Notes: generated by a model from the letters alone, not told the origin. A DNA stretch of 64,000 nucleotides from Kitasatospora acidiphila (GCF_006636205.1 NZ_VIGB01000003.1:5074501-5138500), one strand, 5' to 3'; shown: positions 48,729 to 56,320, counted from the stretch's first letter. Made by a program: numbers and translations.

Positions 48729-49051
48729 GCGATGGTGTCCCACTGCTGCTGGTAGTCGGGGTGATCGCGCCAGTGCGCTGCGATGTCCCGGAGGATCACC
48801 CACTCCAGGATGGCCGCATGGCCTTGGTCGATCTCGCACTCAGCCATGACACGGGCAGACGCGGCAACGCCGCCGAGGGCGCGAACGGCGCGACCGGTGT
48901 CATCAGGCTCCGGGAACATCGGCGGGGTGATCAGGGCGAGCCGAAGCTGGATGAAGTCCGTGATGGCTTCGAGTGCGTCTTTGGTCGGCCCGAACTGCAG
49001 TCCTGCGGGCGGTTCCTGGTGCTCAGGTTCAGGCTGGCGGCGGAACAGCAT
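48725..49051 (-). CDS. Small phage protein, DUF6221-like C-terminus
   Basis: About 108 residues from the second of two adjacent ATGs (49054, 49051) that follow GGAGG directly. DALEAITDFIQLRLALI is an amphipathic helix, and the end (ILRDIAAHWRDHPDYQQQWDTIA) has the HPDYxxxW pattern typical of DUF6221-type actinophage proteins. Function unknown. It is coupled to the next gene (ATGA). Confidence 0.6.
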   Translation of the reverse strand: MLFRRQPEPEHQEPPAGLQFGPTKDALEAITDFIQLRLALITPPMFPEPDDTGRAVRALGGVAASARVMAECEIDQGHAAILEWVILRDIAAHWRDHPDYQQQWDTIA

Positions 49052-49094
49052 CATGCCTCCGGAGTCCACTCGGGCTGGGTACTCGCGCTTGCCG

Positions 49095-49244
49095 TCATCC
49101 TTGCCGATCGGCCGCGATGCTGTCACCCCACATGCCGAGCACCAAGTCCTCGTGCTGGCCGTCGTGCCCGGCGGGCCGGTTGCAGATGACGCGGCAGAGA
49201 TCGTCGTGAAAGAGGATCAGAGCGGTGGCCGGGCAGTCGTCCAT
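49095..49244 (-). CDS. 49-residue Cys/His protein
   Basis: Starts at an ATG 9 bases after GGAGG. DDCPATALILFHDDLCRVICN followed by RPAGHDGQHED gives three Cys and several His in a CxxxC...GHxGxH pattern that is common in short actinophage proteins and could bind zinc. Too short for standard gene calls but with a very good ribosome site. Confidence 0.5.
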   Translation of the reverse strand: MDDCPATALILFHDDLCRVICNRPAGHDGQHEDLVLGMWGDSIAADRQG

Positions 49245-49301
49245 GGCTGGCATCCTCCCGCGCGGCGATGGCCGCCCGCTGGTGCCGCGCCGGGTACGCC
49301 G

Positions 49302-49334
49302 AGGTCCCGCAGTTGAGTGCCAACTGCGGGGCCT
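49302..49334 (-). terminator. Hairpin A between the genes at 49401 and 49095
   Basis: AGGTCCCGCAGTT pairs with AACTGCGGGGCCT (one G-T) across 7 bases, in tandem with hairpin B at 49369. Confidence 0.6.
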
Positions 49335-49368
49335 CTTCGGACAGGTAGTGAGGTAGGTAGGGGCGGTA

Positions 49369-49398
49369 GGTAGAGCCGCTGTGACCTGCGGCTCTACC
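49369..49398 (-). terminator. Hairpin B directly after the gene at 49401
   Basis: A perfect 11-bp stem GGTAGAGCCGC and complement with an 8-base loop ends 3 bases from the stop codon at 49401. Confidence 0.7.
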
Positions 49399-49400
49399 TT

Positions 49401-49796
49401 CTACCCGACGGCCAGGGACGTGGCCTCGGGGAGGGGTTCGGCCGCGGCCGGGAGGTCGTCGCGGTGGACGCCTGGGCCGACGGCACCGGACACCTTCAGG
49501 GAGGCCCTGACGGGGATGCCCCGCCGCTGCAACTGGCGGCCGAGCTCCGCGGCCGGCACCTGGCCGACCCAGCCACGTGACTGCCAGTCGGCCAGCACCT
49601 CGGTGAGGTGCACGCCGTTGCGGTCGCCGATCAGCTCGCGGAGGTGTTCGACGGCGGAGGTGTAGATCTCGGTATCGGTGTGCACAGGCTCGGCCGGCTC
49701 GGGCGGCACGTCGGCGGGCTGCTCCTCCAGCGCGGGCCCGGGCTGGGCGCGCCAAGCGGCGACGCACCAGACGCACGTGCCGCCGACTAGCCACAC
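49401..49796 (-). CDS. Phage protein with winged-helix-like core
   Basis: 131 residues. After a Trp/Cys N-terminus and acidic Pro-rich linker, residues 40-120 (AVEHLRELIGDRNGVHLTEVL, WVGQVPAAELGRQLQRRGIPVRASLKV) look like a small helix-turn-helix domain with a beta wing. This could be a DNA-binding accessory or the C-terminal part of a DNA translocase-like (FtsK gamma/TraB) protein. The comparison is tentative. It is the last gene of the membrane-protein set. Confidence 0.6.
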   Translation of the reverse strand: MWLVGGTCVWCVAAWRAQPGPALEEQPADVPPEPAEPVHTDTEIYTSAVEHLRELIGDRNGVHLTEVLADWQSRGWVGQVPAAELGRQLQRRGIPVRASLKVSGAVGPGVHRDDLPAAAEPLPEATSLAVG

Positions 49797-49978
49797 CGGG
49801 ACGGGTGAGGGGAGTTCAGCAACTCGATCGCGGCCCAGCCGGCCGCACCGCAGCGGACCGCGGTGGCCAGGAGCCGGAGCTCCCCGTCATCGCCGACCGG
49901 GAGGAGCGCGCGCCGGACGCAGCCGCCGACGATCGCGGACCCGTTGACCAGGCGTCGCACCCGCCAGCCCGCCCTCAC
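49787..49978 (-). CDS. Small basic phage protein
   Basis: 63 residues, RAGWRVRRLVNGSAIVGGCVRRALLPV then a short hydrophobic helix (ATAVRCGAAGWAAIELLN). The GTG overlaps the preceding stop by 4 bases and the gene overlaps the next by 10. Unknown function, probably membrane-associated by context. Confidence 0.5.
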   Translation of the reverse strand: MRAGWRVRRLVNGSAIVGGCVRRALLPVGDDGELRLLATAVRCGAAGWAAIELLNSPHPSRCG

Positions 49979-50523
49979 GCCTGGCCGCCGATCATGTGCC
50001 CGAGCTGGTTGACCGCGGGGATGAGGACGGAGCCGAGCAGGCCGGCGGCGCCGGCGGACAGTCCGAGCGTCGAGCCGCACCAGACACCGGCTCCGAGCTG
50101 GCCGCGCATCTTCTTGTCGAGGAGCTTGCGCAGGATGATCACGGCGGCGACGAGCAGCACGGTGACGAGGGCGCCGTACTGGGTCATGCTGGCCGTTGCG
50201 TGCCGGGTGACCGAGGTGGTCGTACCGCCCGCTCCGGCAGCGAGCACCTTGTCACCGGCGGTGTTGCTGAAGCCCACGATCTTGGCGGCGATCGTGCCGA
50301 TGATGCCGCCGGGGCAGGAGATTGCGAGCATGCCGACCGTCGTACCGAGCAGGAACGGGACGTGCTCGCGGATGTTGAACCGGGTTGGGGCTGCTTCGCC
50401 GTCGAAGCCGCGGCCCTTACCTCCGGCCTTGAGCTTCAGCATGACCCAGGCGCTGGGCAGGAACTGGCGCAGGATCAGGACGAGGCCGACCAGCAGCCCG
50501 CCGAGCGTAATGGTGACGTTCAC
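49975..50523 (-). CDS. Multi-pass membrane protein
   Basis: 182 residues with a probable N-terminal membrane helix (TLGGLLVGLVLILRQFL), central hydrophobic segments (VPFLLGTTVGMLAISC, GGIIGTIAAKIVGF), another helix (ALVTVLLVAAVIILRKLL) and a C-terminal Gly/Ala helix. It is encoded in an overlapping series with two other small membrane proteins. No family recognised; a pore- or conjugation-like role is speculation. Confidence 0.6.
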   Translation of the reverse strand: MNVTITLGGLLVGLVLILRQFLPSAWVMLKLKAGGKGRGFDGEAAPTRFNIREHVPFLLGTTVGMLAISCPGGIIGTIAAKIVGFSNTAGDKVLAAGAGGTTTSVTRHATASMTQYGALVTVLLVAAVIILRKLLDKKMRGQLGAGVWCGSTLGLSAGAAGLLGSVLIPAVNQLGHMIGGQA

Positions 50524-50840
50524 GAGGCGGCTCCGGCCAGGAAGTTGAGCATCAGGGCGGCGGTGTGAGGGCTGTAGAGCGGACCGAGGGCGACGGTGAA
50601 CAGCGCGACGCGCGGGATCCACAGGCCGTGGACCTGTCCGTTTGCGTCCTTGACGCGCATGGTCAAGTCGGCGACCGCGGCGGCGGCGAGGCCGATGACG
50701 GTGGCACCGAACGGGCCGGAGCCGTCGCCGGTGGCGCCGATGTTGGCGAGGACGTGGGCCCAGTAGGGGGTGACGAAGGTAGCGGCGGCCAAGGCCGTGC
50801 CGTTGTACGCCGGGCGCAGTGCAGCGAGATCGAGGGGCAT
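50520..50840 (-). CDS. Small membrane protein
   Basis: 106 residues with three hydrophobic segments (ALAAATFVTPYWAHVLANIG, ATVIGLAAAAVADLTM and WIPRVALFTVALGPLY). GGAG precedes the ATG. The stop overlaps the next GTG by 4 bases, so it is made together with its neighbour. Confidence 0.6.
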   Translation of the reverse strand: MPLDLAALRPAYNGTALAAATFVTPYWAHVLANIGATGDGSGPFGATVIGLAAAAVADLTMRVKDANGQVHGLWIPRVALFTVALGPLYSPHTAALMLNFLAGAAS

Positions 50841-50842
50841 GG

Positions 50843-51010
50843 TCAGCTCCTGGAGAGCAGGACGGGAAGCGCGATGCAGGTAATGGCGATCCACAGGCCG
50901 ATGGCGGCGCGCATGGCGGTGCGGCGGTGCTGCTCGGGAAGCAGCCACAGCACAACTCCGAGCGCGGCGAGCGCGAGCACGGCAAGGATCGCCCCGAAGA
51001 GGGCGGCCAT
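50843..51010 (-). CDS. 55-residue membrane protein
   Basis: Two membrane helices (GAILAVLALAALGVVLWLL and AAIGLWIAITCIALPVLL) separated by a short charged loop (PEQHRRTAMR), a hairpin topology. It starts 6 bases after the DUF2637-like gene and ends just before the next gene. Its size and context support a real small gene. Confidence 0.55.
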   Translation of the reverse strand: MAALFGAILAVLALAALGVVLWLLPEQHRRTAMRAAIGLWIAITCIALPVLLSRS

Positions 51011-51016
51011 GGCGGG

Positions 51017-51838
51017 TCAGGGGGTGGCGACCGAGGCCAGCGGCGGTGCGAGGTGCGGCTCCAGCCGCTCGACCTCGGGACGCAGCTTGCCGCGGATGTG
51101 GCCGTCGCTGACCTGGCCGTAGCCAGCGTCAATGAGTGCCTGGCGCATGGCGGCGGTGCCGGGTCGGGTGCCGTTGTTGTAGAGCGCGCGGATCACCGTG
51201 CAACGCGGGTCGCTGTACGCGATCAGCGTGGGCTGCGGGGCGGGGGCGGCCTGCTGCGGTGCGGGCGCCGGGACGGCGGGTGGCGAGGCTGGCATCGGGG
51301 GCAGCGCAGGCGCGGTGACGGGCGTCAGCTGCTCGGAGGTCGGGGCCGGCACCGGGCGGCGTGACGGCCCGTTGGGAGACGTCGTTGCCATGCCAGTCGG
51401 GGTGGCGGCGAGGTGGAGCAGGTGCCCGACGACGGCTGGTGGCACCGCGCTGATGATGCCGATGAGCCAGGCCTGGTTGCCGACCATGTGGCCGCGGTCG
51501 ATTTCGTGGGCGATCACCTGTGCGGCGAGCGCCAGGATGATCGCGACGACGGCGCCGACGACGGCGGAGATCCGGGCGCGGGAGCCCTTCGGTCGGGTCG
51601 CGGCGACGACGGAGGCGATCCCGGCGTAGGCGGAGAGGGAGGCCGGCATGCCGAGCGCCCACGGGTCGGACCAGCCGGCGAGGCGGGCGAGGTGGTATTC
51701 GCCGGGGGCGCACATGGCGAGGGCGATCGAGAGGACGACGGGGCGTCCGGCGGTGGTGGCGGTGCGGGCGTACCAGGGCGTCATGACGGGGCGGGGCACC
51801 GTCGGGCCGCTGGTCGCAGTAGTCTGTGCGACAGCCAT
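51017..51838 (-). CDS. DUF2637-like membrane protein with helical C-terminal domain
   Basis: 273 residues. The N-terminal half has four membrane helices (VVLSIALAMCAPGEYHLARLAG, SLSAYAGIASVVAAT, VVGAVVAIILALAAQVIAH and AWLIGIISAVPPAVVGHLLHL), as in DUF2637/Spdy-type proteins of actinobacterial plasmids and integrative elements. A Pro/Ala-rich linker leads to a cytoplasmic helical domain (RAALYNNGTRPGTAAMRQ-like). It heads the transcript that starts at the promoter at 51923. Confidence 0.7.
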   Translation of the reverse strand: MAVAQTTATSGPTVPRPVMTPWYARTATTAGRPVVLSIALAMCAPGEYHLARLAGWSDPWALGMPASLSAYAGIASVVAATRPKGSRARISAVVGAVVAIILALAAQVIAHEIDRGHMVGNQAWLIGIISAVPPAVVGHLLHLAATPTGMATTSPNGPSRRPVPAPTSEQLTPVTAPALPPMPASPPAVPAPAPQQAAPAPQPTLIAYSDPRCTVIRALYNNGTRPGTAAMRQALIDAGYGQVSDGHIRGKLRPEVERLEPHLAPPLASVATP

Positions 51839-51922
51839 GGGAGGTCTGATCTCCTGTGGTCAGGCCCTGCCAGGAGAGTTCCAGTCTCCCGGTGGGGCCG
51901 TTCTTTTTGCGGTTGTCTGCGC

Positions 51923-51951
51923 AGAATAGCAGGGTTTGCGGTGGTCCGTCA
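51923..51951 (-). promoter_or_regulatory. Promoter for the membrane-protein operon
   Basis: On the minus strand TATTCT (51923-51928) is a good -10 and TGACGG (51946-51951) a fair -35, with 17 bases between. It lies 85 bases upstream of the gene starting at 51838, after a 160-base gap in an otherwise gapless region. Confidence 0.55.
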
Positions 51952-51993
51952 CCGGTATGACGGCATGCCAAATCGCCGCTGGTCAGCGGGCGT

Positions 51994-52005
51994 TGACGGG
52001 TGTCA
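51994..52005 (+). repeat. TGACGGGTGTCA motif, variant copy
   Basis: One mismatch from the TGACGGGCGTCA motif, overlapping the stop codon of the gene ending at 52003. Confidence 0.55.
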
Positions 52006-52314
52006 GGCCTCCCAGCCCCAGGCTTCGGCGAGCAGCACCGTCCGACACGGCCAGAGGGCGGGCAATGACGGCTCCTCGGTCGACTTGCAGCACGTTCTGC
52101 AACCTGGTTCGGACCAAGGGCCGTTCACAGAGGTCCGCGTGGGCCGGTGCTCGTGGAAGATCTGCCGCTCGACCGCGATCCGATGCCGCACCGCTGCTGG
52201 GCCGTACACCATGTTGAAGTAGATCTGCGCCGCCGATTCGCGGCGCCCCGGTGCGGGCCGGTCAGCCTGGGCCCATGCCTGCCCCAGGAACGCCACCGCC
52301 GGGTGCTCAGCCAT
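52003..52314 (-). CDS. DUF6221-family phage protein
   Basis: 103 residues. VYGPAAVRHRIAVERQIFHEH and GCRTCCKSTEEP, then WPCRTVLLAEAWGWEA, fit the DUF6221 pattern common in Streptomyces phages and prophages (helix, Cys pair, Pro-Cys). Function unknown. It overlaps the upstream Cys-rich small gene by 8 bases. Confidence 0.7.
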   Translation of the reverse strand: MAEHPAVAFLGQAWAQADRPAPGRRESAAQIYFNMVYGPAAVRHRIAVERQIFHEHRPTRTSVNGPWSEPGCRTCCKSTEEPSLPALWPCRTVLLAEAWGWEA

Positions 52315-52486
52315 CACTGCCCTCCTCCTCACAGATGCACTCGTCTTGCCAGCGCCCGCACTCCTCGCAGCCGCTCCCGTACATGTAGATGTCGATGGCG
52401 TCCGGCATCGGCGCACGCGGAGGCCGGGGCGGCAGGGTAGCCCGGGGGCCGCGTGGCTGGCGGTGCGGTGCGCGGCGGCGCTTCAC
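52307..52486 (-). CDS. 59-residue protein with zinc-finger-like end
   Basis: The basic N-terminus (KRRRAPHRQPRGPRATLPP) is followed by SGCEECGRWQDECICEEEG with a CxxC and a CxC pair. The GTG at 52486 has GGAGAGGAG upstream and overlaps the preceding stop by 4 bases, two reasons to accept it. Unknown function. Confidence 0.6.
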   Translation of the reverse strand: MKRRRAPHRQPRGPRATLPPRPPRAPMPDAIDIYMYGSGCEECGRWQDECICEEEGSDG

Positions 52487-52779
52487 CGGCGCTCCTCTCC
52501 GTACAGCGCGTCCAGCAGCTTCCGCGTCGGCACGGTGCCGGCCTCCGGGGCGCTGCGGATGACGCGGCGGACGCGGGCCAGGGTGGCCTCGGTCTCCCGC
52601 ATGCGGGCCAGCTCGGGCATGAACGCCTTGCGGAGGATGCCGGCCAGGACCCGGCGCTGACGCTGGTGCTCCACCCCGAGTCCCCATCGGTCCGGCCAGT
52701 CCAGCTCGTTGACGACGGCTTCGATGCGGTCGCGGGCTGCGCGGTTGCTGCTGGGTAGCATGTCGGGGAAATCATTCAT
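52483..52779 (-). CDS. Small phage protein, helical
   Basis: 98 residues, mostly helical and charged (NRAARDRIEAVVNELDWPDRW, RQRRVLAGILRKAFMPELARM). No motif recognised. It overlaps both neighbours by a few bases. Confidence 0.6.
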   Translation of the reverse strand: MNDFPDMLPSSNRAARDRIEAVVNELDWPDRWGLGVEHQRQRRVLAGILRKAFMPELARMRETEATLARVRRVIRSAPEAGTVPTRKLLDALYGEERR

Positions 52780-53086
52780 CGCTACTGCCCCCGTACAGAC
52801 CGCGCCGGACTTCGGCCCGCCACGCGTCCTCGCGCTTCTGCCGCTCTACCCGCTCGGCGGCCAGCTGGGCGGAGCGCTTGCTCATCAGTTCTTCGATCTC
52901 CTGCTCGGCCCGGGCCCAGGCCTCCTGAGCAGCCTCCCAGCGGGCCAGTTGCTCGGCAGGGACCTCGTACACGCCATCCACGGTGCGGGCCCGCGCTGCA
53001 GTGTCCCACCAGCGCTCGGGCTTGGAGTCGAACTCCACGCCACGGTAGTAGTCGCTCGTTAGGTGCACACGCACGGTCTGACTCAC
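52772..53086 (-). CDS. Coiled-coil phage protein
   Basis: 104 residues: a short beta-rich start (TVRVHLTSDYYRGVEFDSKPERWW) and a long coiled coil (QLARWEAAQEAWARAEQEIEE, SKRSAQLAAERVERQKRED). The ATG overlaps the stop of the papain-like gene. Unknown function. Confidence 0.62.
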   Translation of the reverse strand: MSQTVRVHLTSDYYRGVEFDSKPERWWDTAARARTVDGVYEVPAEQLARWEAAQEAWARAEQEIEELMSKRSAQLAAERVERQKREDAWRAEVRRGLYGGSSDE

Positions 53087-53622
53087 CGCTGCTCACCGCC
53101 GAGCAGTCGGCCGAGGTCGGCGGGGGTGACGTACCCGTTCCAGCGCCCGTCGGCGAACAGCTGCTCCCCGGCGCGCTGGTAGGCGAGGTCGCACAGCTGC
53201 GAGCAGATCATGTGGCCCGTCGCGGCCACGTACCGGCGGAGGCCGGGTACGGGCAACCGGAAGCGGTGCACGGCGAGCGCCAGGTAGTCGAGGAAGCTGT
53301 ACGGAGTGCGTGCCGCCGCCAGGTCCTCCGCCGCGACGGCGATCTGGGCGCGCTGCCAGTCGGTCAAGCCGGCCGGGGCGACATACAGCACGTGACGGTC
53401 GTCGTACTCCGTCAGCAGGCCCAACCGCGCCCCGCCGGGCTGGGCTTCGACGAGTTGCTGACGGCCATCAGCGTCGGGGCCGACGACCACGAACGCGTGC
53501 TCCTGGGTGCTGAAGCCGTCGCCGTTGAGCCACTGCCCGAGGCGGATCAGGAGGCCGACGGTGCCACGGATCCGCACGAGGCCGATGTCGCCAAGCTGGG
53601 GCTGGGGCTCGATCACGGTCAT
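53083..53622 (-). CDS. Papain-like (NlpC/P60-YiiX-type) hydrolase
   Basis: 179 residues. LGDIGLVRIRGTVGLLIRLGQW followed by EHAFVVVG (likely catalytic His) and MICSQLCDLAYQRAG (likely catalytic Cys in CSQL) match the circularly permuted NlpC/P60 group, which acts as peptidases or amidases. No signal peptide is present. In phages these proteins may act on lipids or on peptidoglycan. Cell-wall or host-protein target unknown. Confidence 0.7.
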   Translation of the reverse strand: MTVIEPQPQLGDIGLVRIRGTVGLLIRLGQWLNGDGFSTQEHAFVVVGPDADGRQQLVEAQPGGARLGLLTEYDDRHVLYVAPAGLTDWQRAQIAVAAEDLAAARTPYSFLDYLALAVHRFRLPVPGLRRYVAATGHMICSQLCDLAYQRAGEQLFADGRWNGYVTPADLGRLLGGEQR

Positions 53623-53795
53623 CACCGGCCGGTAGCCGTGGCGATGAGCCACACGACGAGGCCGAAGTCGATGAGCACGGTGATGGCGGCGCTGCCCGGG
53701 GTGATCGGCTGGCGCGGCTTACCGACCGAGCTGACGGTGAGCACGGCACCGAGCAACACGATCGCGGCGGTGATCCAGAGGACGAGGTGATGCAT
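53622..53795 (-). CDS. 57-residue membrane protein
   Basis: Two membrane helices (VLWITAAIVLLGAVLTV and AITVLIDFGLVVWLIATA) around a short loop. The stop overlaps the ATG of the papain-like gene (TGATG), so the two are coupled, which hints at a joint role at the membrane. Confidence 0.55.
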   Translation of the reverse strand: MHHLVLWITAAIVLLGAVLTVSSVGKPRQPITPGSAAITVLIDFGLVVWLIATATGR

Positions 53796-53813
53796 GTGAG
53801 GGCTCCAGGGGGT

Positions 53814-54521
53814 TCAGGCGGCGTGCTGCCGGTTGAGGGCGGCGAGGAGTGCGGGGAGGTGCCGCCAGTCCCAGACGCGGCGGCCGGTGCGCGGGTCGAC
53901 AGGCACTGGGGCTTGGCAGTGGGGGCCGGCGGGGCAGGTGACGGTGGGTGGTTCGTCGGGGCCGGTGTGCAGGGTCAGCTCCTGCGAGCACCAGGGGCAG
54001 CCGCGGCCGGGGATGGCCGTGGAGCGGCGGTCGAGGCCGAGTGTGACGAGGGTGCGGCGGGCGCAGTCCTCGGCGACCTGCGCTGCGTGCGCGATCAGCC
54101 AATCCGGCATGCCGAGGAACCCGTCCGTGTCCTCGGCGTCCAGTCGGCCGTCGACGTAGACCGCGGCCCAGTGCGCTCCCTGGGGACGGGAGTTGCGGTA
54201 GTGCCAGAGGCGGGGGTCGTCCGAGACGTAGCTGATCTGCACTTCGGCGGCGATCTCGTCGGCGAGGTCGAACAGCAGGTCGTTGACGGTCTCCCAGGCC
54301 TCCCAGGCGTCCAGGTTGGCGGGTGCGCGCTTGTCGACCAGGGCGAGTTCGGTGCGCTCCAGGCGTTCGGCGCGGGCCTGCTCGTCGGCCAGGGCCCGCA
54401 GGTGGGCGGCGAGTTGCCGGGGTGGCCAGACGGGCGCGGGCGGGCAGTGCACGGCGGCGGCCAGGTCGCCGAGGTGCTCGCGGACGACGCGCAGGTGGTG
54501 GCGGGCGTGCTGGGTGTGCAA
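53814..54521 (-). CDS. Phage protein with C-terminal zinc ribbon
   Basis: 235 residues. A helical N-terminal region (about 1-165) is followed by a C-terminal zinc-ribbon-like part (GCPWCSQELTLH, VTCPAGPHCQAPVPV). The C-terminal segment resembles DUF-type zinc proteins seen in Streptomyces prophages with the same ending (WDWRHLPALLAAL). It starts at TTG with GGAGG 7 bases upstream. Unknown function. Confidence 0.68.
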   Translation of the reverse strand: MHTQHARHHLRVVREHLGDLAAAVHCPPAPVWPPRQLAAHLRALADEQARAERLERTELALVDKRAPANLDAWEAWETVNDLLFDLADEIAAEVQISYVSDDPRLWHYRNSRPQGAHWAAVYVDGRLDAEDTDGFLGMPDWLIAHAAQVAEDCARRTLVTLGLDRRSTAIPGRGCPWCSQELTLHTGPDEPPTVTCPAGPHCQAPVPVDPRTGRRVWDWRHLPALLAALNRQHAA

Positions 54522-54605
54522 GGGGCGGCCTCCGGCGTGCGGGTGTGCGCCCGTCGCACACCCACACGATCAACTGATGAGCCGCTGATCTGTTACACCG
54601 GCTTG

Positions 54606-54839
54606 TCAGTCGAGGCTGTTCGGCTCCAGGTAGAGGAACGACACCTGCACGTCCTGGGCGCCGACCAGGTTGCAGAACGCGATGATGGCGCCGTCGAGGG
54701 CTTCCTGGCGGCCGTCTTCGACGATGACGTCGATGGTGCCGGTCTTGGTGGCGGTTCGGGGTTCGGCGCCGGCGAGTTTCCAGGTGCCGGTGATCATCCA
54801 GCAGTACTCGCGGGTCTCGGGGTCAAGTTGGAGTGTCAT
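54606..54839 (-). CDS. Small phage protein
   Basis: 77 residues, alpha/beta (LQLDPETREYCWMITGTWKL, TIDVIVEDGRQEALDGAIIAF, VQVSFLYLEPNSLD). Unknown function; the ATG is supported by compact spacing after a terminator hairpin. Confidence 0.6.
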   Translation of the reverse strand: MTLQLDPETREYCWMITGTWKLAGAEPRTATKTGTIDVIVEDGRQEALDGAIIAFCNLVGAQDVQVSFLYLEPNSLD

Positions 54840-54888
54840 GGGTGCGTCCTCTCGGCGGGGCGGGTGTCGTGGTGCGGGAACGTAGGAA

Positions 54889-54912
54889 GCCGCCCGGTGG
54901 TTGCCGGGCGGC
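54889..54912 (-). terminator. Hairpin after the gene at 54928
   Basis: GCCGCCCGG and CCGGGCGGC form a perfect 9-bp stem with a 6-base loop. Confidence 0.6.
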
Positions 54913-54918
54913 TGGTAA

Positions 54919-54930
54919 TGACGGGCGTCA
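54919..54930 (+). repeat. TGACGGGCGTCA motif, copy 2
   Basis: Exact copy whose last three bases are the stop codon of the gene ending at 54928. Confidence 0.7.
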
Positions 54931-55290
54931 GCAGAACTGGAGCGGCACACCAGCGGCGGCAGCAGCCTCCATGCCGTCGGCCAGTTCCAGGCCGGACTGA
55001 CGGTCGTAGCAGTCCTCCGGCCAGACGGCGTCGATGACTTCGCGGAGCCGGGGCGCGACCTGGCGGCATTCGTCCGGGGTCAGTTCGCCGTCGCAGTCGG
55101 AGTGGTTGAGCAGCGGCTTGAGCGGGGTGGTGACGGTGTCCCAGCTGAGCTTGGGTGTGTCGTCGGCGAGTCGGGCGAAGCCGTGCATCTGGTTGAGGTC
55201 GATGCCCTCGTGTGCGGCGATGGCGGTGCGGAAGCGGTGGAAGCCGCCGTACGACCACTGTGCGTCGGTGTGACTGAAGTCGAGTCCCAT
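54928..55290 (-). CDS. Phage protein, family seen in Streptomyces prophages
   Basis: 120 residues: GLDFSHTDAQWSYGGFHRFR then DCDGELTPDECRQVAPRLREV, a soluble mixed fold. The sequence type recurs in Streptomyces phages (unknown function). The stop is embedded in a TGACGGGCGTCA repeat. Confidence 0.65.
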   Translation of the reverse strand: MGLDFSHTDAQWSYGGFHRFRTAIAAHEGIDLNQMHGFARLADDTPKLSWDTVTTPLKPLLNHSDCDGELTPDECRQVAPRLREVIDAVWPEDCYDRQSGLELADGMEAAAAAGVPLQFC

Positions 55291-55315
55291 GGGGGTTCTC
55301 CTCGGTGGTGGGTGG

Positions 55316-55327
55316 TGACGGGCGTCA
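55316..55327 (+). repeat. TGACGGGCGTCA motif, copy 3
   Basis: Exact copy, 9 bases before (in plus coordinates) the stop codon at 55336. Confidence 0.7.
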
Positions 55328-55335
55328 GCGGGTCG

Positions 55336-55509
55336 TCAGGCCTCGGGACTGGGGTCGACGAGGATCAGGCCGAGGGCCTCGCGGAGTTCGTCGTCGAGGC
55401 AGAGTGCGACGGGCTGTCCGCCGGTGGTGAGGCAGCAGACGATGGTGTCCTCGCCGGGCTGTTGGGGGTGGATGACGAGGCGGTCCCAGCGGACGATGAG
55501 CGGGTCCAT
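55336..55509 (-). CDS. 57-residue phage protein
   Basis: Alpha/beta small protein (DPLIVRWDRLVIHPQQPGEDT, CCLTTGGQPVALCLDDELRE). GGAG lies 7 bases before the ATG. Unknown function. Confidence 0.55.
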   Translation of the reverse strand: MDPLIVRWDRLVIHPQQPGEDTIVCCLTTGGQPVALCLDDELREALGLILVDPSPEA

Positions 55510-55520
55510 GGCGGTGCTCC

Positions 55521-55664
55521 TCAGTGGTATGCGTGGTGGCGCCATTCGGCGTCGTCGTCGAGTTCGGCCCAGGTGCTGGTGCAGTCGGTGCAGGCGGGGT
55601 CGCCGTTGTGGTCGGTGTGGCCGTCGGCGTCGCGGTCGCAGCCGTGGCAGGTGTCGTCGCCCAA
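55521..55664 (-). CDS. 47-residue zinc-ribbon-like protein
   Basis: TTG start with AGGAG 6 bases upstream. DDTCHGCDRDADGH and PACTDCTSTW supply two CxxC pairs 20 residues apart, as in small zinc ribbons. Unknown function. Confidence 0.55.
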   Translation of the reverse strand: MGDDTCHGCDRDADGHTDHNGDPACTDCTSTWAELDDDAEWRHHAYH

Positions 55665-55692
55665 CGGGCGCTCCTGGGTAAGTCGGTGGGGA

Positions 55693-55723
55693 CGGCCGGG
55701 GCTGCCGTGGGCAGCCCCGGCCG
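55693..55723 (-). terminator. Intrinsic terminator after the gene at 55730
   Basis: CGGCCGGGGCTGC and GCAGCCCCGGCCG form a perfect 13-bp stem with a 5-base loop, 7 bases from the stop. Confidence 0.75.
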
Positions 55724-55729
55724 ACGGGG

Positions 55730-56320
55730 TCAGGGGCGGGCCGTCCGCGCTTCGATCGCGGGCAGGACCGTGGTGCGGAACCACGCCGACGCCTCGAATC
55801 CGCCGGAGGCGAGGTCAAGGAGCCGCTCGTAGCTGGCGTGAATCTCGCCGGTGAACTCGTTCTGCCAGGACCAGCGGATGCCCCTGGCGTCGAGCCACTG
55901 GCCGAGGCGGGCGACCAGCTCAGCGTGCAAGTCACCGCAGCCGTAACCGCGTTCGTCGCTGTAGCCGTAGGCGGTGTCGAAGGAGACCGTGAGCCAGCAG
56001 GCGGGCAGGTGGTCTGAACCGTCGCAGGCGCCGGCTTCCTCGTCGTACCACGAGCAGTCGGGGAGGTTGCAGATGCCCTCGTCGTGCTCGGCGGCTTGCT
56101 CAGAGGTGCGCAGCGGGGTGCCGGGCCGGTAAAACAGCATCAGCCAGGCGGGGAGGCCCTGGCCGGGCGTGTTGCTGAGCGTCCAGTGGCCGGAGTTGGC
56201 GGACCATGTCTCGTCGGTCCAGCGGTGGCTGTCGGTGCAGCCGAGCAGTTCGCGGCAGTGCTGGAAGACCTCCTGCGGGTCGATCTGGTCGAGCACGAAG
56301 ATGCGGGTGTCCAGGGTCAT
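55730..56320 (-). CDS. Phage protein of unknown function
   Basis: 196 residues, Trp/Cys-rich, acidic (FQHCRELLGCTDSHRW, SWYDEEAGACDGSDH, DLHAELVARLGQWLDARGIRW). Widespread in Streptomyces phages as an uncharacterised soluble protein. Starts at an ATG with AAGGA upstream, ends before a terminator. Confidence 0.68.
   Translation of the reverse strand: MTLDTRIFVLDQIDPQEVFQHCRELLGCTDSHRWTDETWSANSGHWTLSNTPGQGLPAWLMLFYRPGTPLRTSEQAAEHDEGICNLPDCSWYDEEAGACDGSDHLPACWLTVSFDTAYGYSDERGYGCGDLHAELVARLGQWLDARGIRWSWQNEFTGEIHASYERLLDLASGGFEASAWFRTTVLPAIEARTARP

Noticed and set aside
48525..49051. Toxin-antitoxin pair
   Set aside because: The two coupled small genes have no toxin fold motif; coupling alone is normal in this prophage.
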